From Streptomyces caelestis (GTDB lineage: Bacteria > Actinomycetota > Actinomycetes > Streptomycetales > Streptomycetaceae): DNA of 64,000 bases. The stretch spans positions 1,984,001 to 2,048,000 of the forward strand of contig NZ_JACHNE010000001.1 of assembly GCF_014205255.1 (NCBI RefSeq), given 5' to 3'. This document shows, one piece after another, positions 21,691 through 30,624 of the stretch (positions are counted from its first letter, which is position 1; every line of letters starts with the position of its first letter). A program made the position numbers and the translations under genes. The notes beneath the pieces are model-generated. The model was given only the letters and a program-made list of their open reading frames with translations, was not told the origin of the DNA and made no database searches.

Positions 21691-22230
21691 ATGACTGCCG
21701 ACACCCCCATCGACACCCCCATCACCCTTCCCGACGGCCGTCCCGTCCCGCACCTGACCGGTGACGAGCGGGCCATGCTGGAGAGCTGGCTGGACTTCCA
21801 CCGGGCCACGCTGGAGCTGAAGTGCGCCGGGCTGGACGACGCGCAGGTGCGGACCGCGTCGGCCGAGCCGTCCACGCTGACGCTGCTCGGGCTGGTGCAG
21901 CACCTCGCCGAGGTCGAGCGGAACTGGTTCCAGCGGGTGGCCGCCGGGCTCGACGTGCCGCCGGTGTACGAGGACGGCACCGGATACACGCTGGACCCCG
22001 GGCGGGGGCTCGACGAGGCGCTCGGGATCTGGCGGCGGGAGATAGCCCGGGGGCGGAAGCTGTGCGCAGGGCTGGCGCTGGACCACATCGGCCGGGTCGC
22101 CGAGGGGCCGGTGCCCGGGATGGAGGTCAGCATGCGCTGGGTGCTGATCCACATGATCGAGGAGTACGCACGGCACAACGGTCACGCCGATCTCCTGCGG
22201 GAGCGCGTCGACGGAGTGACCGGGGCTTGA
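21691..22230 (+). CDS. DinB/DUF664-family protein (putative thiol-dependent enzyme)
   Basis: This 179-residue protein is a DUF664-type member of the DinB four-helix superfamily. The metal-binding pattern is visible as [16 protein letters not shown] (first His), then [21 protein letters not shown], which supplies two more His. In Actinobacteria related proteins act as mycothiol-dependent transferases or maleylpyruvate-isomerase-like enzymes. The substrate here is unknown. It begins 42 bases after the aminotransferase gene and may be co-transcribed with it. Confidence 0.85.
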   Translation: MTADTPIDTPITLPDGRPVPHLTGDERAMLESWLDFHRATLELKCAGLDDAQVRTASAEPSTLTLLGLVQHLAEVERNWFQRVAAGLDVPPVYEDGTGYTLDPGRGLDEALGIWRREIARGRKLCAGLALDHIGRVAEGPVPGMEVSMRWVLIHMIEEYARHNGHADLLRERVDGVTGA

Positions 22231-22569
22231 ATTACACGTGCTTTCCAAGAGGACCCATATGTAAGCTGGCACACAATTAGGAATTGCTTCAAGAATAGCT
22301 TCCCGTATTCTTCTGCCCGCTTTCTCCGGTCCTAAACCCAAAGATTTTGAGGACACTTGGAGGGGAAATTCGGGCAGATCTCGTGGGGATTACATGGCTG
22401 TGACGCAATACACATCGTGACCGCCTTGCCCGGTATTATCCGTACAATACTGGGCATTTTGCCGCCGTTTGGCGTGAACACTCACGCCCGCGCGATAACA
22501 CAGCCATGGCTCATACGTAAGCCCTTCCGGCGATGCAATTTCGAATTTCGCTGGGTAAGTTCAATTCGC
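22231..22569. promoter_or_regulatory. AT-rich control region of ectABCD with two palindromes
   Basis: This 339-base gap is much richer in A/T than its surroundings. It holds a perfect 7-bp inverted repeat, AAGAATA/TATTCTT with 8-base spacer, at 22291-22312. A second palindrome of the form CCCnGTATT/AATACnGGG lies at 22429-22454 and contains a TACAAT hexamer that could be a -10 box. Either could bind an osmotic regulator. Several start codons occur in the region but the resulting ORF extension upstream of ectA has no family similarity. No promoter is certain. Confidence 0.5.
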
Positions 22570-23076
22570 ATGACTGCCGTACAAGCAGATCCGCAAATCG
22601 ACCGCCCCACGGTGGCTGACGGAGCCGCGCTCTGGCGGATGGCGAAGGACTCGAAGGTTCTCGACCTGAACTCGTCCTACAGCTATCTGCTGTGGTGCCG
22701 CGACTTCGCGGCCACATCGGCTGTAGCGCGTGACGAGCACGGCGAACCGATGGGCTTCATCACCGGGTACGTGCGGCTGGACAGCCCGCGCACCCTGCTG
22801 GTCTGGCAGGTGGCCGTGGACGAGGCGCACCGCGGGCGCGGGCTGGCCGCCAAGCTGCTCGACGGTCTGGTCGCCCGGACCACCAGCGAGCGCGGGGTGA
22901 CGACGGTGGAGACCACCATCACCCCGGGCAACACCGCCTCGGAGCGCCTGTTCACCTCCTTCGCCGAGCGGCACGGCGCCCGGCTGGAGCGCGAGGTGCT
23001 GTTCGACAAGGGCCTGTTCCCCGACGGGCCGCACGACGCCGAGGTCCTGTACCGCATCGGCCCGCTGGCCCACTGA
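22570..23076 (+). CDS. ectA: L-2,4-diaminobutyrate N-gamma-acetyltransferase EctA
   Basis: EctA acetylates L-2,4-diaminobutyrate, the second step of ectoine synthesis. The 168-residue protein has the GNAT fold: LDLNSSYSYLLWCRDFAATS near the N-terminus is a strong EctA signature, and VDEAHRGRGLAAKLLDGL is the acetyl-CoA pyrophosphate loop. TTITPGNTASERLF follows. I take the ATG at 22570. The frame is open further upstream to 22357, but that DNA is AT-rich and not codon-biased. It is the first gene of ectABCD, with a 52-base gap to ectB. Confidence 0.93.
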   Translation: MTAVQADPQIDRPTVADGAALWRMAKDSKVLDLNSSYSYLLWCRDFAATSAVARDEHGEPMGFITGYVRLDSPRTLLVWQVAVDEAHRGRGLAAKLLDGLVARTTSERGVTTVETTITPGNTASERLFTSFAERHGARLEREVLFDKGLFPDGPHDAEVLYRIGPLAH

Positions 23077-23128
23077 CTCCCACCCGAACTCCCTCAGACT
23101 TCCCCCACGCACCGAGGAGCGATTCGTC

Positions 23129-24400
23129 GTGACCATCACCCAGCCCGACCTGAGCGTCTTCGAGACCCTTGAGTCCGAAGTGCGCAGCTACTGCCGCGGC
23201 TGGCCCACCGTCTTCGACCGCGCGGTGGGCAGCCGTATGTACGACGAGGACGGCCATGAGTACCTCGACTTCTTCGCCGGAGCCGGGTCACTGAACTACG
23301 GGCACAACAACCCCGTCCTCAAACGCGCCCTGATCGACTACCTGGAGCGGGACGGTGTCGCGCACGGGCTCGACATGTCGACCACCGCCAAGCGCACCTT
23401 CCTGGAGACCTTCCAGAACCTGCTGCTGCGGCCGCGCGACCTGCCGTACAAGGTCATGTTCCCGGGCCCGACCGGCACCAACGCCGTGGAGTCCGCGCTG
23501 AAACTGGCGCGGAAGGTGAAGGGGCGAGAGGCGATCGTGTCGTTCACCAACGCCTTCCACGGCATGTCGCTGGGCTCGCTGGCCGTGACCGGCAACGCCT
23601 TCAAGCGGGCCGGCGCCGGTATCCCGCTGGTGCACGGCACGCCGATGCCGTTCGACAACTACTTCGACGGCCAGGTCCCGGACTTCCTGTGGTTCGAGCG
23701 GCTCCTGGAGGACCAGGGCTCGGGCCTGAACAAGCCGGCCGCCGTGATCGTGGAGACCGTGCAGGGCGAGGGCGGCATCAACGTGGCCCGGCCCGAGTGG
23801 CTGCGTGCGCTCTCCGAGCTGTGCGAGCGGCAGGACATGCTGCTCATCGTCGACGACATCCAGATGGGCTGCGGCCGTACCGGCGCCTTCTTCTCCTTCG
23901 AGGAGGCGGGCATCACGCCGGACATCGTCACCGTCTCGAAGTCGATCAGCGGTTACGGCCTGCCCATGTCGCTGTGCCTGTTCAAGCCCGAGCTGGACGT
24001 CTGGGAGCCGGGCGAGCACAACGGCACCTTCCGCGGCAACAACCCCGCCTTCGTCACGGCCACCGCGGCCCTGGAGGCGTACTGGGCCGACGGTTCCGCG
24101 ATGGAGAAGCAGACCCGCAAGCGCGGCGAGCAGGTCGAGCAGGCACTGATCTCCATCACCGAGGAGAACCTGGCCGACGTGAAGGAGTACCGGGGCCGCG
24201 GCCTGGTGTGGGGCATGGAGTTCCACGACAAGGAGCGCGCGGGCAGGATCGCCAAGCGCGCCTTCGAGCTGGGGCTGCTCATCGAGACGTCCGGGCCCGA
24301 GAGCGAGGTCGTGAAACTGCTCCCCGCCCTGACCATCACGCCCGAGGAACTGGACGAGGGCCTGTCGATGCTGGCCCGCGCCGTCCGCGAGACCGCCTGA
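23129..24400 (+). CDS. ectB: L-2,4-diaminobutyrate transaminase EctB
   Basis: EctB converts L-aspartate-beta-semialdehyde and glutamate to L-2,4-diaminobutyrate, the entry step of the pathway. The 423-residue class III PLP transaminase shows FFAGAGSLNYGHNN and MFPGPTGTNAVESALKLAR near the N-terminus, VETVQGEGGINVA, DDIQMGCGRTGAFFSFE, and the PLP lysine in TVSKSISGYGLPM. Each block is typical of EctB. The start is GTG at 23129 with GAGGAG upstream. It lies between ectA and ectC with short gaps. Confidence 0.95.
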   Translation: MTITQPDLSVFETLESEVRSYCRGWPTVFDRAVGSRMYDEDGHEYLDFFAGAGSLNYGHNNPVLKRALIDYLERDGVAHGLDMSTTAKRTFLETFQNLLLRPRDLPYKVMFPGPTGTNAVESALKLARKVKGREAIVSFTNAFHGMSLGSLAVTGNAFKRAGAGIPLVHGTPMPFDNYFDGQVPDFLWFERLLEDQGSGLNKPAAVIVETVQGEGGINVARPEWLRALSELCERQDMLLIVDDIQMGCGRTGAFFSFEEAGITPDIVTVSKSISGYGLPMSLCLFKPELDVWEPGEHNGTFRGNNPAFVTATAALEAYWADGSAMEKQTRKRGEQVEQALISITEENLADVKEYRGRGLVWGMEFHDKERAGRIAKRAFELGLLIETSGPESEVVKLLPALTITPEELDEGLSMLARAVRETA

Positions 24401-24442
24401 CCAACCAACCGGCACCACCCATCTAGGAGGCATCGCAGCACC

Positions 24443-24841
24443 GTGATTGTCCGTTCGTTCAAGGAGATCGAAGGTACCGACCGGCACGTGAAGGCGGCGT
24501 CCGGCACGTGGGAGAGCAAACGCATCGTCCTCGCCAAGGAGAAGGTCGGCTTCTCCCTGCACGAGACGATCCTGTACGCGGGTACGGAGACGTCGATGTG
24601 GTACGCGAACCACATCGAGGCCGTCGTCTGCGTGGAGGGCGAGGCCGAGCTGACCGACCACGAGACCGGGCAGACGCACACCATCACGCCCGGGACCATG
24701 TACCTCCTGGACGGGCACGAGAAGCACACGCTGCGGATCAAGAAGGACTTCCGCTGCCTCTGCGTCTTCAATCCGCCCGTGACCGGACGGGAGGACCACG
24801 ACGAGAACGGCGTTTACCCGCTGCTCACCGAGGAGGTGTGA
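24443..24841 (+). CDS. ectC: Ectoine synthase EctC
   Basis: EctC cyclises N-gamma-acetyl-L-2,4-diaminobutyrate to ectoine. The 132-residue single-domain cupin has the normal length and the conserved [19 protein letters not shown] and [13 protein letters not shown] segments, which supply the Glu, Tyr and His of the metal site. The GTG at 24443 has AGGAGG well placed but unusually far upstream (about 13 bases). The following ectD begins 7 bases after the stop. Confidence 0.95.
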   Translation: MIVRSFKEIEGTDRHVKAASGTWESKRIVLAKEKVGFSLHETILYAGTETSMWYANHIEAVVCVEGEAELTDHETGQTHTITPGTMYLLDGHEKHTLRIKKDFRCLCVFNPPVTGREDHDENGVYPLLTEEV

Positions 24842-24848
24842 CGTTTCC

Positions 24849-25757
24849 ATGACCGCCACCATCGACACCACCACCGGTATCCCCGACCTCTACCCCAGTC
24901 GCGGTGCCACCGAGGTGCTCACCCCGCGCCAGGACCCGGTCGTCTGGGGCGCGCCGGACGCACCCGGCCCGGTCGGGCCGGCCGACCTGCTGTCCTTCGA
25001 GCGTGACGGCTTCCTCGCCATCGACCAGCTCATCACGGACGACGAGGTCGTGGTCTACCGGAACGAGCTGAACCGGCTGGTGAACGACCCGGACATCCGC
25101 GCCGACGAACGGTCGATCGTCGAGCCGAAGTCCAAGGAGATCCGCTCGGTCTTCGAGGTACACAAGATCAGCGAGGTGTTCGCCAGGCTGGTGAGCGACG
25201 AGCGGGTCGTCGGCCGGGCGCGGCAGATCCTCGGCTCGGACGTCTACGTCCATCAGTCGCGGATCAACGTCAAGCCGGGCTTCGGGGCCAGTGGCTTCTA
25301 CTGGCACTCGGACTTCGAGACGTGGCATGCCGAGGACGGTCTGCCGCGGATGCGCACGGTGTCGGTCTCGATCGCGCTGACCGAGAACTACGACACCAAC
25401 GGCGGGCTCATGATCATGCCGGGGTCGCACAAGACGTTCCTCGGGTGCGCGGGGGCCACGCCGAAGGACAACTACAAGAAGTCGCTGCAGATGCAGGACG
25501 CGGGCACGCCCTCCGACGAGGCGCTGACCCAGCTGGCCTCGCAGCACGGCATCAAGTTGTTCACGGGCAAGGCCGGTTCGGCGACGTGGTTCGACTGCAA
25601 CTGCATGCACGGCTCCGGCGACAACATCACGCCGTTCCCGCGGTCGAACGTCTTCATCGTGTTCAACAGCGTGGAGAACGCGGCGGTGGAGCCGTTCGCG
25701 GCGCCGGTGCGGCGGCCGGAGTTCATCGGTGCGCGGGACTTCACGCCGGTGCGGTGA
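24849..25757 (+). CDS. ectD: Ectoine 5-hydroxylase EctD
   Basis: EctD is a non-haem Fe(II)/2-oxoglutarate dioxygenase that turns ectoine into 5-hydroxyectoine. The 302-residue protein contains the signature FYWHSDFETWHAEDG near residues 150-163 (His-x-Asp of the iron triad) and the distal His in CNCMHGSGDN. GLMIMPGSHKTFLGCAG is also characteristic of the family. It is the last gene of the ectABCD operon and is followed by a strong hairpin at 25795-25836. The host can therefore probably make both ectoine and hydroxyectoine for osmotic and heat protection. Confidence 0.95.
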   Translation: MTATIDTTTGIPDLYPSRGATEVLTPRQDPVVWGAPDAPGPVGPADLLSFERDGFLAIDQLITDDEVVVYRNELNRLVNDPDIRADERSIVEPKSKEIRSVFEVHKISEVFARLVSDERVVGRARQILGSDVYVHQSRINVKPGFGASGFYWHSDFETWHAEDGLPRMRTVSVSIALTENYDTNGGLMIMPGSHKTFLGCAGATPKDNYKKSLQMQDAGTPSDEALTQLASQHGIKLFTGKAGSATWFDCNCMHGSGDNITPFPRSNVFIVFNSVENAAVEPFAAPVRRPEFIGARDFTPVR

Positions 25758-25794
25758 CCGCTCTCGCCGGTGAAGTGACCGGGTGACACAGCTG

Positions 25795-25836
25795 CCGGGC
25801 GGGGCCTCCTCGTGTGGGACGGGAGGCCCCGCCCGG
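25795..25836. terminator. Bidirectional intrinsic terminator after ectD
   Basis: A long G+C stem pairs 25795-25809 (CCGGGCGGGGCCTCC) with 25821-25836 (GGGAGGCCCCGCCCGG) over an 11-base loop, with TTGTGT following. It lies between two convergent genes, ectD on plus and an aminotransferase ending at 25842 on minus, so it can serve both. Confidence 0.85.
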
Positions 25837-25841
25837 TTGTG

Positions 25842-26894
25842 TCATGCGGCCAGGACCTCGAGAAGGCGGTCGACGTCCGCCGGGGTGTTGTAGAGGTGGA
25901 ACGCCGCCCGCAGATTCCCCGCCCGGTCGGCCACCTCGATGCCCGCCCGGCTCAGTTCGCCCTGCCGGTGGCCGAGCCCCGGCACGGACACGATCGCCGA
26001 GCCCGGCGCGGGCACCGGCTCATGACCCAGCTCGGCGAGCCCGACGCGGAAGCGGTCCGCGAGGGCGGCATCGTGGGCGTGCACGACGTCGACACCGATG
26101 TCCTCCAGCAGTCCCAGGGAGGCGCGCATCCCGGCGTAGGCGAAGAGCGCGGGGCTGATGTCGAAGCGCCGTGCGGAGTGGGCGAGTTCCTCGACGGGGC
26201 CGTAGCAGCTCTCCCACGGGACCTCACCCGCGGCCCAGCCGGCGAGCAGCGGGGTGAGCCCGCCGAAGTCCTGCGGGGCGACGAAGAACGCGGCCCCGTG
26301 CGGTCCCAGCAGCCACTTGAAGCCGACGGCGGCGAGGAAGTCGTCCGCGTCGCCCTCCATCGGCAGCCAGCCGGCCGACTGGGAGGCGTCGACGTAGGTA
26401 CGGGCCCCGTACGCCCGGGCCGCCTCGCGCACGGCCGGCAGGTCGGCGAGCCGGCCGTCGGCGGACTGTGCGGTGCTGACCGCGACGAGCGCGGTGCCGG
26501 GGCGGACGGACTCGGCGAGCCGCTCCAGGGGCACGGCGCGCACCTTGAGGTCTCCGCGCGCGTGGAACGGATTGACCAGGGAGGCGAAGTCGCCCTCCGC
26601 CGTGAGGACTTCGGCGCCCGCGGGCAGCGAGGCGGCGATCAGCCCTCCGTACTCGGCGACCGAGGCGCCGGTGGCGACCCGCTCGGCCGGCACGCCGGCC
26701 AGCCGGGCGAAGGACGCGCGGGCGGCCTCGACGTCCTCGTACAGGGGACCCAGGGGCGTACCCTCCGCGCGCATCCGCACCGCCTGCTGCACGGCGGTGA
26801 CGGTACGGGCGGGCAGGAGCCCGTTGCTCGCGGTGTTGAGGAAGGTGTGCTTCGGGGCGAACTCGGCACGGACGAGGTTCTCGAAGGTCTCCAT
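25842..26894 (-). CDS. Class V PLP aminotransferase (cysteine-desulfurase-like)
   Basis: The protein of about 350 residues has the class V fold: YLNTASNGLLPART-like opening (here FLNTASNGLLPART), GASVAEYGGLIAASLP, VSTAQSADGRLADLPA, TYVDASQSAGWLPMEG (PLP Asp) and the probable Schiff-base lysine in GFKWLLGPHGAAFFV. The catalytic Cys loop of true cysteine desulfurases is not seen, so a transaminase, lyase or racemase-like reaction is likelier. I start at the ATG 26894 (METFENL). An in-frame ATG at 26930 would add 12 residues. It is convergent with ectD and has no obvious pathway link to it. Confidence 0.8.
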   Translation of the reverse strand: METFENLVRAEFAPKHTFLNTASNGLLPARTVTAVQQAVRMRAEGTPLGPLYEDVEAARASFARLAGVPAERVATGASVAEYGGLIAASLPAGAEVLTAEGDFASLVNPFHARGDLKVRAVPLERLAESVRPGTALVAVSTAQSADGRLADLPAVREAARAYGARTYVDASQSAGWLPMEGDADDFLAAVGFKWLLGPHGAAFFVAPQDFGGLTPLLAGWAAGEVPWESCYGPVEELAHSARRFDISPALFAYAGMRASLGLLEDIGVDVVHAHDAALADRFRVGLAELGHEPVPAPGSAIVSVPGLGHRQGELSRAGIEVADRAGNLRAAFHLYNTPADVDRLLEVLAA

Positions 26895-26990
26895 GGAACC
26901 ACTCTGCGTCCCCTGGATCTCCTCGTCCATTGCCGATTTCTGCGTGAGGTCGCTAAGGGACGCTTATACACGCGCTCCGAGCTGGGTCTT

Positions 26991-27704
26991 TCACTGCTGG
27001 GGCACAGCGCAGCCGTCCGGCCCGCAGGCGTCCGCGTCCCCGCTGTCCACGATCTTCAGGGGCGAGCGCTCGCCGTACGCCTGGGCCAGGGCCCGGGCGA
27101 AGACCTCCGCGGGCTGGGCGCCGGAGATGCCGTACTTGCGGTCGAGGACGAAGAAGGGCACACCGCCGGCACCGAGCTGCGCGGCTTCCCGCTCGTCGGC
27201 GCGTACGTCGTCGGCGTAGGCGCCGGGGTCGGCGAGCACCGCGCGGACGGCCTCCACCTCCAGCCCGGCGGCCACGCCGAGCTCCACCAGCCGCTCGTCA
27301 TCATCGAAAACGGAGCGCTCCTCGGCGAAGTTCGCCCGGTACAGCAGGTCGAGCAGCTGCTCCTGGCGCCCCCGCTCCTTGGCGAAGTGGAGCAGGCGGT
27401 GCATGTCGAAGGTGCTGCCGTGGTCGCGGCCCCGGGTGCGGTAGTCCAGCCCCTCGGCGGCGGCCTGCGCGCCGAGGTTGTCCTCACCGGCCTCGGCCTG
27501 CGCCTCGCTCATCCCGTACTTCCTGGTGAGCATCGTGATCACGGGCTGGATGTCGTCCTTGGCGCGGCCCGGGTCCAGCTCGAAGGAGCGGTGCACCACC
27601 TCGACGTCGTCACGGTGCGGGAAGTCCCGCAGCGCCTTCTCGAAGCGGGCTTTGCCCACGTAGCACCAGGGGCAGGCGATGTCGCTCCAGATCTCGACGC
27701 GCAT
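26991..27704 (-). CDS. DsbA-family oxidoreductase, FrnE-like
   Basis: The 237-residue protein has a thioredoxin-like DsbA fold with the active-site pair in DIACPWCYVGKARFEKAL near residue 10-15. It continues with the family block MHRLLHFAKERGRQEQLLDLLYRANFAEERS and ends GVPFFVLDRKYGISGAQP, the cis-Pro region. It belongs to the FrnE / 2-hydroxychromene-2-carboxylate-isomerase-like cytoplasmic branch. There is no signal peptide. A role in disulfide or thiol chemistry is inferred from the family only. Confidence 0.87.
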   Translation of the reverse strand: MRVEIWSDIACPWCYVGKARFEKALRDFPHRDDVEVVHRSFELDPGRAKDDIQPVITMLTRKYGMSEAQAEAGEDNLGAQAAAEGLDYRTRGRDHGSTFDMHRLLHFAKERGRQEQLLDLLYRANFAEERSVFDDDERLVELGVAAGLEVEAVRAVLADPGAYADDVRADEREAAQLGAGGVPFFVLDRKYGISGAQPAEVFARALAQAYGERSPLKIVDSGDADACGPDGCAVPQQ

Positions 27705-27779
27705 GTCTTCGGCTCTCTCCAGCTCGTACGGGGTGCGGAGGCCCCCTCCGCCGATTGGTGAACGTTCAAGCAGCCGGTT

Positions 27780-28259
27780 TCATTCCGCGGCCGGGGAGAG
27801 CCGCATCGTCAGATGGTGATCCCCCGGCTCGGCCGGTTCCGGCACCCACCCCTGCCGCCGGTAGAACCCCTGCGCCCGCAGGTTGTCGACATGCACGTCG
27901 AGGACGGCGGTCCGCCGGCCGTCGGCCTGCCACTCCTCGACGCACGCCGTATGCAGGGCGGTGCCGACACCGCGGCGCCAGTGGTCGGGGTCGACGTGGA
28001 ACTGGAACAGCTTCACCGTGTCCGCCGGGGCGCCCTCGGGAGTACGGAAGGAGGTCAGGCCGACGATGCGCCCCGCCTCCACGACGCACAACACCCGCCC
28101 GTCCGGCCGCACGAGGGCACTCTCCCAGGAGGCGAGCCAGTCGGTACCGTCCTGCGGCAGCCCGTCGGGGTAGTACGTCGCCCGGGCACGCGCGTGCAGC
28201 GCGACGACGTCCGCCACCTCGGCGGGCAGGGCGGTACGGATCACCCTGTCCGGAGTCAC
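27780..28259 (-). CDS. GNAT-family N-acetyltransferase
   Basis: The protein of about 159 residues has a GNAT fold. The acetyl-CoA loop reads WRRGVGTALHTACVEEW, followed by AVLDVHVDNLRAQGFYRRQGW, which matches motif B with its conserved Tyr. The N-terminus VIRTALPAEVADVVALHARA is also typical. I prefer the GTG at 28259 because AGGA lies five bases before it. A GTG at 28274 is in frame but has no site. The acceptor substrate is unknown. Confidence 0.82.
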   Translation of the reverse strand: MTPDRVIRTALPAEVADVVALHARARATYYPDGLPQDGTDWLASWESALVRPDGRVLCVVEAGRIVGLTSFRTPEGAPADTVKLFQFHVDPDHWRRGVGTALHTACVEEWQADGRRTAVLDVHVDNLRAQGFYRRQGWVPEPAEPGDHHLTMRLSPAAE

Positions 28260-28319
28260 TCGGTTCCTGATCACGCAGTGGAGGACGCCCCCGGCCGGGA
28301 CGCGGTTCTCCGACAGACC

Positions 28320-28928
28320 TCAGCTGCCGTCGCGCAGGTCGTTCGGCCAGTGCGGCCTGAACTCGATGTGGTCGTACGTCACCACGCAACCCTCCCCCAT
28401 CGGCGACTGGGTCATGAAGCCGACCAGGGCCGCGCCCGTCTCCTTCTCGTCGCCCAGGGTGAAGAGGCGGACGAAGGTCCACCGTTCACCGTCGCGGGAG
28501 GCGTGGAAGGCGAAGGCGCGGCCGGTCCGACTCACCCGGAGCCAGACGGAACTGCCGTCGACGGTGAAGGAGTTGGCGTCGTCGGAGTGCCCCCGGGTGA
28601 CCACCGTGCAGACGGTGGGCACGTCCGGGGAGTACTCCAGACAGAGCTTGGCCCAGGCGCGCTCGCCGACATGCACGTAGAGCACCCCGGCGTCGAAAGC
28701 CGCGCCGAACCCGACCGTGACCCGGGCGATCAGCTGGAAGTCCCCTTCGGGCGCCCCGAGCAGCCGCGGCGCGTCGGAGGCGGGGTCCAGCGCCTCCCCC
28801 GTGGGCGGCACGAACCGATCCTGCCGCGCCCCGGCCCACCCGGTGAGCACCCCGTCCTCATAGGACCAATGGGCCTCGGGCCCGTAGGAGCGCAGGGGGA
28901 ACGGAAGTTCGGAAATCTCGAGATCCAT
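28320..28928 (-). CDS. DUF1349-family protein (concanavalin-like fold)
   Basis: The 202-residue cytoplasmic protein is a DUF1349 beta-sandwich. The conserved region runs from GDFQLIARVTVGFGAAFDAGVLYVHV through WAKLCLEYSPD, TVVTRGHSDDANSF and the C-terminal VGFMTQSPMGEGCVVTYDHIEF. These proteins resemble the C-terminal lectin-like domain of GH43 xylosidases. The molecular role is unknown. I chose the ATG at 28928 (MDLEISELP), since the longer form reads back through a repeat at 28959-28977. Confidence 0.82.
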   Translation of the reverse strand: MDLEISELPFPLRSYGPEAHWSYEDGVLTGWAGARQDRFVPPTGEALDPASDAPRLLGAPEGDFQLIARVTVGFGAAFDAGVLYVHVGERAWAKLCLEYSPDVPTVCTVVTRGHSDDANSFTVDGSSVWLRVSRTGRAFAFHASRDGERWTFVRLFTLGDEKETGAALVGFMTQSPMGEGCVVTYDHIEFRPHWPNDLRDGS

Positions 28929-28958
28929 TCGACCGAGTCTTCCAGGTCCGGCCCTCAG

Positions 28959-28977
28959 GGGCGCGGGGAACTGCGCG
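28959..28977. repeat. Dispersed intergenic repeat, copy 1
   Basis: The 19-mer GGGCGCGGGGAACTGCGCG occurs here and again, identical, at 59681-59699. Both copies are intergenic and both lie just upstream of a minus-strand gene start or downstream of its neighbour. I recall very similar sequences scattered through Streptomyces genomes. The role is unknown. Confidence 0.8.
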
Positions 28978-29025
28978 ATCAACCACAACAAACCGGCACC
29001 CGCAGCTCACCGCACCCCAACGGCG

Positions 29026-30555
29026 CTACCGCTCCAAACGCCCGTTGAACCTACGCGGCAGCCCCAGCGAATTCTCATCCCGCAGCTCCGCCGGCAGCAG
29101 CGCCTCCGGCGCGCTCTGATACACCACCGGCCGCAGCCACCGCTCGATCGCCGTCCCGCCCACCGACGTGGACGTCGACGTCGTGGCGGGGTACGGCCCG
29201 CCGTGATGCTGAGCCGGCGCGACGGCGACACCAGTAGGCCAGCCATTCACCAGCACACGCCCGGCCAGCGGCGTCAGCTCCTGCAGAAGCTCCGCGCCCT
29301 GGCCCTGGCCCGCGGCCTCCTCCTCGGAGAGCTGCACCGTCGCCGTCAGGTTGCCCGGCAGCCGCGACAGCACGGCCTTCACCTCGGCCTCGTCCTCGTA
29401 GCGGGCCACCACCGTGACCGGCCCGAAGCACTCCTCCAGGAGCAGGTCGTGCTCGCCCTCCTCCGCCAGCCTGCTCGCCGGAACCGTGAGGAAGCCCGCG
29501 CTGACGGTGTGCTCGCCGCCCGCGCCGGGCGTGACCGGGGAGTCGACATCGGGCAGCTGGGCGCGCTCGGCGACGCCGGCGACGAAGTTGTCGCGCATGC
29601 GGTGGTCGAGCAGGACCCCGGCGTCGGTGTCGCTCACGGCGTCGGTCAGCGACTTCAGCAGGGCGTCACCGGCGGCGCCGGACGGCGCGAGGACCAGGCC
29701 CGGCTTCACGCAGAACTGGCCGACGCCCAGCGTCATCGAACCGGCGAGGCCCGCACCGATCGCATCGGCCCGCTCGGCGGCCGCGGCCTCGGTGACGACG
29801 ACCGGGTTCAGGGAGCCGAGCTCGCCGTGGAAGGGGATCGGGACGGGGCGGGCGGCCGCCGCGTCGAAGAGGGCCCGGCCACCACGCACCGACCCGGTGA
29901 AGCCGGCCGCCGCGACCAGCGGGTGCTTGATCAGCTCGATGCCGGCCTCGAAGCCGTGCACCAGCCCGAGGACACCGTCGGGGATGTCGTGCCGGGCGGC
30001 GGCGCGGCGCAGCACCTTGGCGACGTACTCGGACAGGGCCGGGTGGTCCGGGTGCGCCTTGACGACGACCGGGCAGCCGGCCGCGAGGGCGCTGGCGGTG
30101 TCGCCGCCGGCGACCGAGAAGGCGAACGGGAAGTTCGACGCCGAGTACACGGCGACGACACCCAGGGGCACCTTGTAACGGCGCAGGTCGGGGATCGGCG
30201 GCGTCGCGGTGTCGTCGGGGTGGTTGATGACGACGTCGAGGAAGGCGCCCTCGTCGACGATGTCGGCGAAGGCCCGCAGCTGGTAGCAGGTACGGGCGAG
30301 CTCGCCGGTCAGCCGGACCGGGCCGAGCGCGGTCTCGGCGTCGGCGGTCTCGACGAGGCCGTCCTTGGCCGCCTGCAGCTCCTCGGCGGCGCTGCGCAGG
30401 AAGGCGGCGCGGACGGCGCGGTCCGCCAGTGAGCCGCGCGCCTCGTGCGCGGCGCGGACGGCGGCGTCCACCTCCTGGGCTGTGGCCTCCACCGCAACCT
30501 GTTCACGCTGCTTCCCGGTTCGGGGGTCGACACTCCAGACTGGTGCTGCTGCCAC
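29026..30555 (-). CDS. Aldehyde dehydrogenase (2-oxoglutarate semialdehyde dehydrogenase-like)
   Basis: The protein of about 509 residues is an NAD(P)-dependent aldehyde dehydrogenase of the KGSADH branch. Signatures include FPFAFSVAGGDTASALAAGCPVVVKAHP (cofactor binding), AAGFTGSVRGGRALFDAAAAR, the general-base Glu in FHGELGSLNPVVV, and the nucleophile Cys in GVGQFCVKPGLVLAP. Enzymes of this branch oxidise 2-oxoglutarate semialdehyde in sugar-acid or hydroxyproline breakdown, which would suit a pectin-using organism. I chose the GTG at 30555 because GGAGGGACCCGC precedes it. The divergent IclR gene starts 132 bases away and probably regulates it. Confidence 0.88.
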   Translation of the reverse strand: MAAAPVWSVDPRTGKQREQVAVEATAQEVDAAVRAAHEARGSLADRAVRAAFLRSAAEELQAAKDGLVETADAETALGPVRLTGELARTCYQLRAFADIVDEGAFLDVVINHPDDTATPPIPDLRRYKVPLGVVAVYSASNFPFAFSVAGGDTASALAAGCPVVVKAHPDHPALSEYVAKVLRRAAARHDIPDGVLGLVHGFEAGIELIKHPLVAAAGFTGSVRGGRALFDAAAARPVPIPFHGELGSLNPVVVTEAAAAERADAIGAGLAGSMTLGVGQFCVKPGLVLAPSGAAGDALLKSLTDAVSDTDAGVLLDHRMRDNFVAGVAERAQLPDVDSPVTPGAGGEHTVSAGFLTVPASRLAEEGEHDLLLEECFGPVTVVARYEDEAEVKAVLSRLPGNLTATVQLSEEEAAGQGQGAELLQELTPLAGRVLVNGWPTGVAVAPAQHHGGPYPATTSTSTSVGGTAIERWLRPVVYQSAPEALLPAELRDENSLGLPRRFNGRLER

Positions 30556-30608
30556 CGCGGGTCCCTCCACACATGTAATGCCGCAGTACTGGGTCATTCA
30601 CCAGGGGC

Positions 30609-30624
30609 GTTCGATATGCTGAAC
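30609..30624. promoter_or_regulatory. Candidate IclR operator
   Basis: GTTCGATATGCTGAAC is an inverted repeat with GTTC/GAAC ends located between the divergent dehydrogenase (GTG 30555) and iclR-type gene (ATG 30688). A second ATATGCTG occurs at about 30641-30648. The size and position fit a local IclR-family site, but no regulator-specific consensus is available for confirmation. Confidence 0.45.

Noticed and set aside
22357..22569. N-terminal extension of ectA by 71 residues
   Set aside because: The DNA is AT-rich and not codon-biased, and EctA proteins begin close to the 22570 ATG.
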